From positions 1 to 26,851 of the forward strand of contig CAZAQB010000035.1 of NCBI GenBank assembly GCA_964487155.1: a DNA stretch of 26,851 nt. The letters run 5' to 3'. The notes under the pieces are model-generated. The model saw nothing but the letters and a program-made list of their open reading frames with translations, had not been told where the DNA came from and did not search any database. Shown here piece by piece: positions 23,622 through 26,851 of the stretch. A program made the position numbers and the translations under genes. Every line of letters begins with the position of its first letter. Position 1 is the stretch's first letter. This stretch comes from CAZAQB01 sp964487155 (lineage in GTDB: Bacteria; Pseudomonadota; Gammaproteobacteria; Nitrococcales; Nitrococcaceae).

Positions 23622-25144
23622 ATGCAACTGGATTCCCTCACCGCCCTCTCCCCCGTGGACGGCCGCTATGCCGCCAAGGTGGCCGAGCTGCGCCCGGTGC
23701 TCAGCGAGTACGGCCTGATACGCTGCCGGGTCCGGGTGGAGCTCGCCTGGCTGGAGGCCCTGGCGGCGGAGCCCGGCATCCCGGAAGTGCCGGCACTCAG
23801 CGGCGCGGCCCGGGTCTTCATGACGGAGCTGGTGGAGGGCTTCGACCCGGAGCAGGCGGCACGGGTGAAGGCCATCGAGGGGCGCACCAACCACGACGTG
23901 AAGGCGGTGGAGTACTACCTGCGCGAGCGCCTGGCGGAGCACGACGAGCTCGCCCCGCTGCGCGAGTTCCTGCATTTCGCCTGCACGTCAGAGGACATCA
24001 ACAACCTGGCCTATGCCCTGANNNNNNNNNNNNNNNNNNNNNNNNNNNNNNNNNNNNNNNNNNNNNNNNNNNNNNNNNNNNNNNNNNNNNNNNNNNNNNN
24101 NNNNNNNNNNNNNNNNNNNNNTTCCTGCATTTCGCCTGCACGTCAGAGGACATCAACAACCTGGCCTATGCCCTGATGCTGGACGAGGCCCGCCGGGAGG
24201 TGCTGCTGCCGGTGCTGGAAGGGCTGCGCGAGCGCCTGCGCGGCCTGGCCCACGAACTGGCCGGCGCCGCCATGCTGTCGCGCACCCATGGCCAGCCGGC
24301 CAGCCCCACCACCATGGGCAAGGAACTGGCCAATGTCGTCTACCGGCTGCACCGCCAGTGCGACGGCCTGGCGTGCGTCCCCGTGCCGGGCAAGATCAAC
24401 GGCGCCGTGGGCAACTACAACGCCCACCGGGCGGCCTATCCGCAGGTGGACTGGCCGGCCCTGGGCCAGCGCCTGGTCACCGGCCTGGGGCTGGCCTGGA
24501 ATCCCTACACCACCCAGATCGAGCCCCATGACGGCGTCGCGGAGCTGTTCCATGGCCTGATACGGGTCAATACCGTGCTGCTGGATCTGGCCCGGGACGC
24601 GTGGGGCTATATCTCTCTGGGCTACTTCCGCCAGCGCCTGGTGGCGGACGAGGTGGGATCCTCCACCATGCCCCACAAAGTGAATCCCATCGACTTCGAG
24701 AATGCCGAGGGCAACCTGGGCATCGCCAACGCGCTGCTGGCCCACCTGGCGGAGACGCTGCCGGTGTCCCGCTGGCAGCGGGATCTCACCGACTCCACCG
24801 CCCTGCGCAACATCGGCCCCGCCCTGGGCCACTGCCTGGTGGCGTACCGCTCCCTGGAGCGGGGCCTGGCCAAGCTTGACCTGGACGAGCAGCGTCTGCG
24901 GGCGGACCTGGACGCCAACTGGGAGGTGCTCGGAGAGGCCATCCAGACCGTCATGCGCCGCTACGGCGCGGATTCCCCCTACGAGCAGCTCAAGGCCCTG
25001 ACCCGCGGCCGGCGGGTGGACGCCCGCGCCCTGGCGGAGTTCATCGACGGCCTCGATCTGCCGCAGCAGGTCCGCCGGGAACTGGCCGAGCTCACCCCCT
25101 GGAGCTACGTGGGTGACGCCGAGCGCCTGGCCCGGGAGGTGTGA
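23622..25144 (+). CDS. purB: Adenylosuccinate lyase, interrupted by an assembly gap
   Basis: PurB catalyses two fumarate-releasing steps of purine synthesis: SAICAR to AICAR and adenylosuccinate to AMP. The reading frame is broken only by 100 Ns and a 55-bp flanking duplication. If the second copy (24122-24176) and the Ns are dropped, so that 24021 joins 24177, 1368 nt remain. They encode 455 aa in one frame, one residue short of E. coli PurB. In the merged protein, RTHGQP gives His171 and GSSTMPHKVNP gives Ser295, the same numbers as the E. coli catalytic residues. The start is ATG 23622 with GGAA upstream. I judge the gene intact in the organism. Confidence 0.93.
23967..24021 (+). repeat. 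Left copy of a 55-bp identical duplication flanking the gap
   Basis: These 55 bases, starting TTCCTGCATTTCGCC and ending GCCCTGA, recur exactly at 24122-24176. The duplication is almost certainly the unmerged overlap of two contig ends rather than a biological repeat. Confidence 0.95.
24022..24121. other. Assembly gap of exactly 100 Ns
   Basis: One hundred Ns is the conventional placeholder for a gap of unknown size. Its true size here is probably negative: the flanks overlap by 55 bp, and merging them restores purB. Confidence 0.98.
24122..24176 (+). repeat. Right copy of the 55-bp duplication flanking the gap
   Basis: Identical to 23967-24021. The coding sequence continues directly from here (ATGCTGGACGAGGCC) in the PurB frame. 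Confidence 0.95.
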
Positions 25145-25326
25145 GCGAAACGGCTGGTCGGTCGAGCGGTTGATCGGGTATTCAGCAAATTCTTGGTCTC
25201 CCGATTCCTGCCCTCTCGCCCGGCTGCGGGAACTCCAGGCCCGCGCGCCATTACTTCCATGGTTCCCTAACCGTCAGATGGATAGCGACACCAATAGGCC
25301 CACCTGATGCATGGCACAGATAGCGC

Positions 25327-26595
25327 TCACAGTTTGTCATGTTCGAGAGATATCTCGTGTCTTTGGAGTGTCTCGGGGATAAACATGGCCGCGACCGCTG
25401 CGGCAATACTAATTCCGAGACAAAACGATAACGCACTCTGATACTCTGCAAGCCCACGTGTGCCTCCCGCGTGCCCATGGAGATCCAGTATCCACCCCAC
25501 CAGTGGATGGATTATTGCGACGCCAAGGAACACGCAGGTATTCGCGATAGCCAAGGCCAGGCCCGCGATGGGTGCGGGCACCATGTCCTTGATAGTGGAA
25601 AAAGTTACGACCATCTGGGCCGCCGCAATACCGAGTGCGGAGTACACCACCAATAGCCATAAGCCAGGAGACCAATCCAAGGCCACCAAGGCCGCCCATG
25701 CCACGGAGCTTAGCCAGCCTGTGGCGACGATGAACGGTCGACGAGCACCAATCCGGTCTGCCGCCACCCCTACGAATAACGATGCCACCCCGTAAAGAAG
25801 TAGCGCCACCGTTGTATACACCGACGCGGCCACGGCAGACAATGCAAAACTGTCTTGCAGCAACGGGACACCCCAAAGACCAGCGAACGAATAGAACGTG
25901 GCGTTCGTGCCAACCCCTGCCAGCAGACAACCATAGAGTCCCGGTTGCCGCAATGCATTGCTAATGGCAGCCAAATAGCCGTCTCCAGATCGATTTGGCG
26001 ATGGCACTACTGAAGGAAAGCCGAGATCCTCCGGATGGTCACGCGCGAAAATCACCGTGAGTATGGATATTGCTGCAGTAAGCATCGCCGTAAGCAGCAT
26101 CCCACTTTGCCAGGAGTAATGCTCGAGCAGTACGGCGAAGGGTCCGGCTGATGCCATGGCACCAAGATTTCCAATCAGCATGGTCGCGCCGACGATGCTT
26201 GTATATTCGCCGGACGCATACCAGCTCGCGTGGCTACGCAGGATGCCAACGAACAGTGCGGAGACTCCAAAACCAACTAGCAAGCGCCCGGCAACAAGGC
26301 CAAGTGGTTCCTGCGCGACACTGAACAGCGCTGTCCCAATGGACACAATCATGAGACCGGCGCTGATTACGCGTCGTCCACCCCAACGATCAATCAGCAC
26401 ACCGGCAGGAATCTGCATCGCAGTGTATGTCCAAAAGTAGGCCGCGCCGACGACACCCAACCAGGTCGCCGACAGACCGAAATCATGGGCGATACGCTCC
26501 GCGATGACACCAGGCGCGAAGCGATGAAAAAAACCTATAACAAAAGCGCTCATGAAGAGGGTGAAGAGGACGCGGCGGTAGTTCTTAAAACTCAT
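25327..26595 (-). CDS. MFS transporter linked to a Rieske oxygenase
   Basis: The product is 422 aa with about twelve membrane helices. The first helix starts near residue 9 (VLFTLFMSAFVIGFFHRFAPG) and the MFS loop motif is GVLIDRWGGRRVIS (about 65-78). A second-half loop carries GVAADRIGARRPFI, and ARDHPEDLGFP occurs in the central loop. Its ATG (26593-26595) lies inside the end of the upstream oxygenase gene, an 11-bp overlap, so they form one operon and the likely cargo is the oxygenase substrate or product. Base composition is visibly less GC-rich than in all genes to the left, which suggests transfer. Between purB and this gene (25145-25326) I see no gene. Confidence 0.88.
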   Translation of the reverse strand: MSFKNYRRVLFTLFMSAFVIGFFHRFAPGVIAERIAHDFGLSATWLGVVGAAYFWTYTAMQIPAGVLIDRWGGRRVISAGLMIVSIGTALFSVAQEPLGLVAGRLLVGFGVSALFVGILRSHASWYASGEYTSIVGATMLIGNLGAMASAGPFAVLLEHYSWQSGMLLTAMLTAAISILTVIFARDHPEDLGFPSVVPSPNRSGDGYLAAISNALRQPGLYGCLLAGVGTNATFYSFAGLWGVPLLQDSFALSAVAASVYTTVALLLYGVASLFVGVAADRIGARRPFIVATGWLSSVAWAALVALDWSPGLWLLVVYSALGIAAAQMVVTFSTIKDMVPAPIAGLALAIANTCVFLGVAIIHPLVGWILDLHGHAGGTRGLAEYQSALSFCLGISIAAAVAAMFIPETLQRHEISLEHDKL

Positions 26596-26851
26596 GCCGC
26601 GCCCCCCAAGATGTCGTGTTGAACGCCGCCTGAGCCTGACTACCGAGTGCGCGATCCAGGATCCAGTTATCCAGCTGATGGACGGCGCGTTCCATACGCG
26701 TATACCGGCCCTTTACTCCGCCCTGAATGCCACGCTGCTGGACCTCAGTAATCCAGTTGTCTTCTACGACCACCTGTTCCCATCGGCTGAGGTAGTGTTT
26801 GACGCGCTCCTCAAAGTCATCCCGAGCGATGGCGTTGGGATGGAAGCAGAT
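26585..26851 (-). CDS. Rieske-type ring-hydroxylating oxygenase alpha subunit, C-terminal fragment
   Basis: The frame is open to the window edge, so the 5' part lies outside. The visible 88 residues include FHPNAIARDDFEERVKHYL, then VVVEDNWITEVQQRGIQGG, GRYTRMERAVHQLDNWILD and a short tail. The EDxxIxExQQRG followed by GRxxxxExxVHxxxxW pattern is typical of the C-terminal catalytic domain of aromatic-ring-hydroxylating or amine-demethylating Rieske oxygenase alpha subunits. The Rieske cluster and mononuclear iron ligands would lie upstream and cannot be checked. It shares the atypical composition of the overlapping MFS gene. Family assignment rests on this fragment only. Confidence 0.7.
   Translation of the reverse strand: MCFHPNAIARDDFEERVKHYLSRWEQVVVEDNWITEVQQRGIQGGVKGRYTRMERAVHQLDNWILDRALGSQAQAAFNTTSWGARHEF

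Noticed and set aside
24022..24121. purB as a pseudogene or an interrupted gene
   Set aside because: The interruption is assembly padding plus an unmerged 55-bp overlap; the merged frame is intact with all catalytic residues.
23967..24176. A biological direct repeat or target-site duplication of a mobile element
   Set aside because: Fifty-five bp inside a conserved housekeeping gene, flanking exactly 100 Ns, is explained by assembly; no element sequence is present.
25145..25326. Integration site or att repeat at the composition boundary
   Set aside because: I found no tRNA, integrase or direct repeat long enough to support it; only the composition change is visible.

Overview
The window is GC-rich, tightly packed chromosomal DNA from a gammaproteobacterium. 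Gene content and order suggest Chromatiales, most likely an Ectothiorhodospiraceae-like halophile or sulfur oxidiser. This placement is inferred from synteny and protein flavour, not from a marker search. Most genes are housekeeping genes in overlapping operons. The right-hand ~1.5 kb has visibly lower GC and looks acquired. A run of exactly 100 Ns inside purB shows that this is a scaffolded draft assembly.
Layout, left to right. (1) 130-8313 is an envelope and competence block. A small orphan gene on + converges with the minus-strand run exbB-exbD-lpxK-kdsB (biopolymer-transport motor, lipid A 4'-kinase, CMP-Kdo synthetase). Upstream of it lie comEC (DNA uptake), a divergent DUF2062 gene, and lolC-lolD (lipoprotein export from the inner membrane). 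(2) 8668-8949 is a small exported protein. (3) 8971-13750 is one minus-strand operon: bioA, a GNAT acetyltransferase, an aminopropyltransferase (spermidine synthase family), an agmatinase-family ureohydrolase and a histone-deacetylase-fold hydrolase. The last four look like a polyamine module. (4) 13913-14345 carries tRNA-Gly(GCC), tRNA-Cys(GCA) and tRNA-Leu(UAA) on +, convergent with pgsA. pgsA is followed upstream by uvrC, a family 5 uracil-DNA glycosylase and a UvrY/GacA response regulator. This is the classical uvrY-uvrC-pgsA-glyW-cysT-leuZ neighbourhood, but with the tRNA block inverted. (5) 18503-21110 holds an MFS transporter and an MgtC/DUF4010 membrane protein, divergent from a RibD-C reductase (21248-22087). 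(6) fumC and purB are divergent. (7) 25327-26851 is an atypical segment with an MFS transporter and the C-terminus of a Rieske-type ring-hydroxylating oxygenase alpha subunit running off the window.
The most interesting content is the five-gene bioA/polyamine operon. Its aminopropyltransferase has thermospermine-synthase-like active-site wording, and its ureohydrolase has the SHAC motif of the thermophile/archaeal clade. Together they could make spermidine through aminopropylagmatine, with an acetyltransferase and a deacetylase encoded beside them. Other points of note are the inverted tRNA block, a heptamer tandem repeat with an inverted partner at the tRNA/pgsA junction, the glycosylase inserted between uvrY and uvrC, and the acquired oxygenase/transporter edge. 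I see no CRISPR array, insertion sequence, integrase or phage gene.
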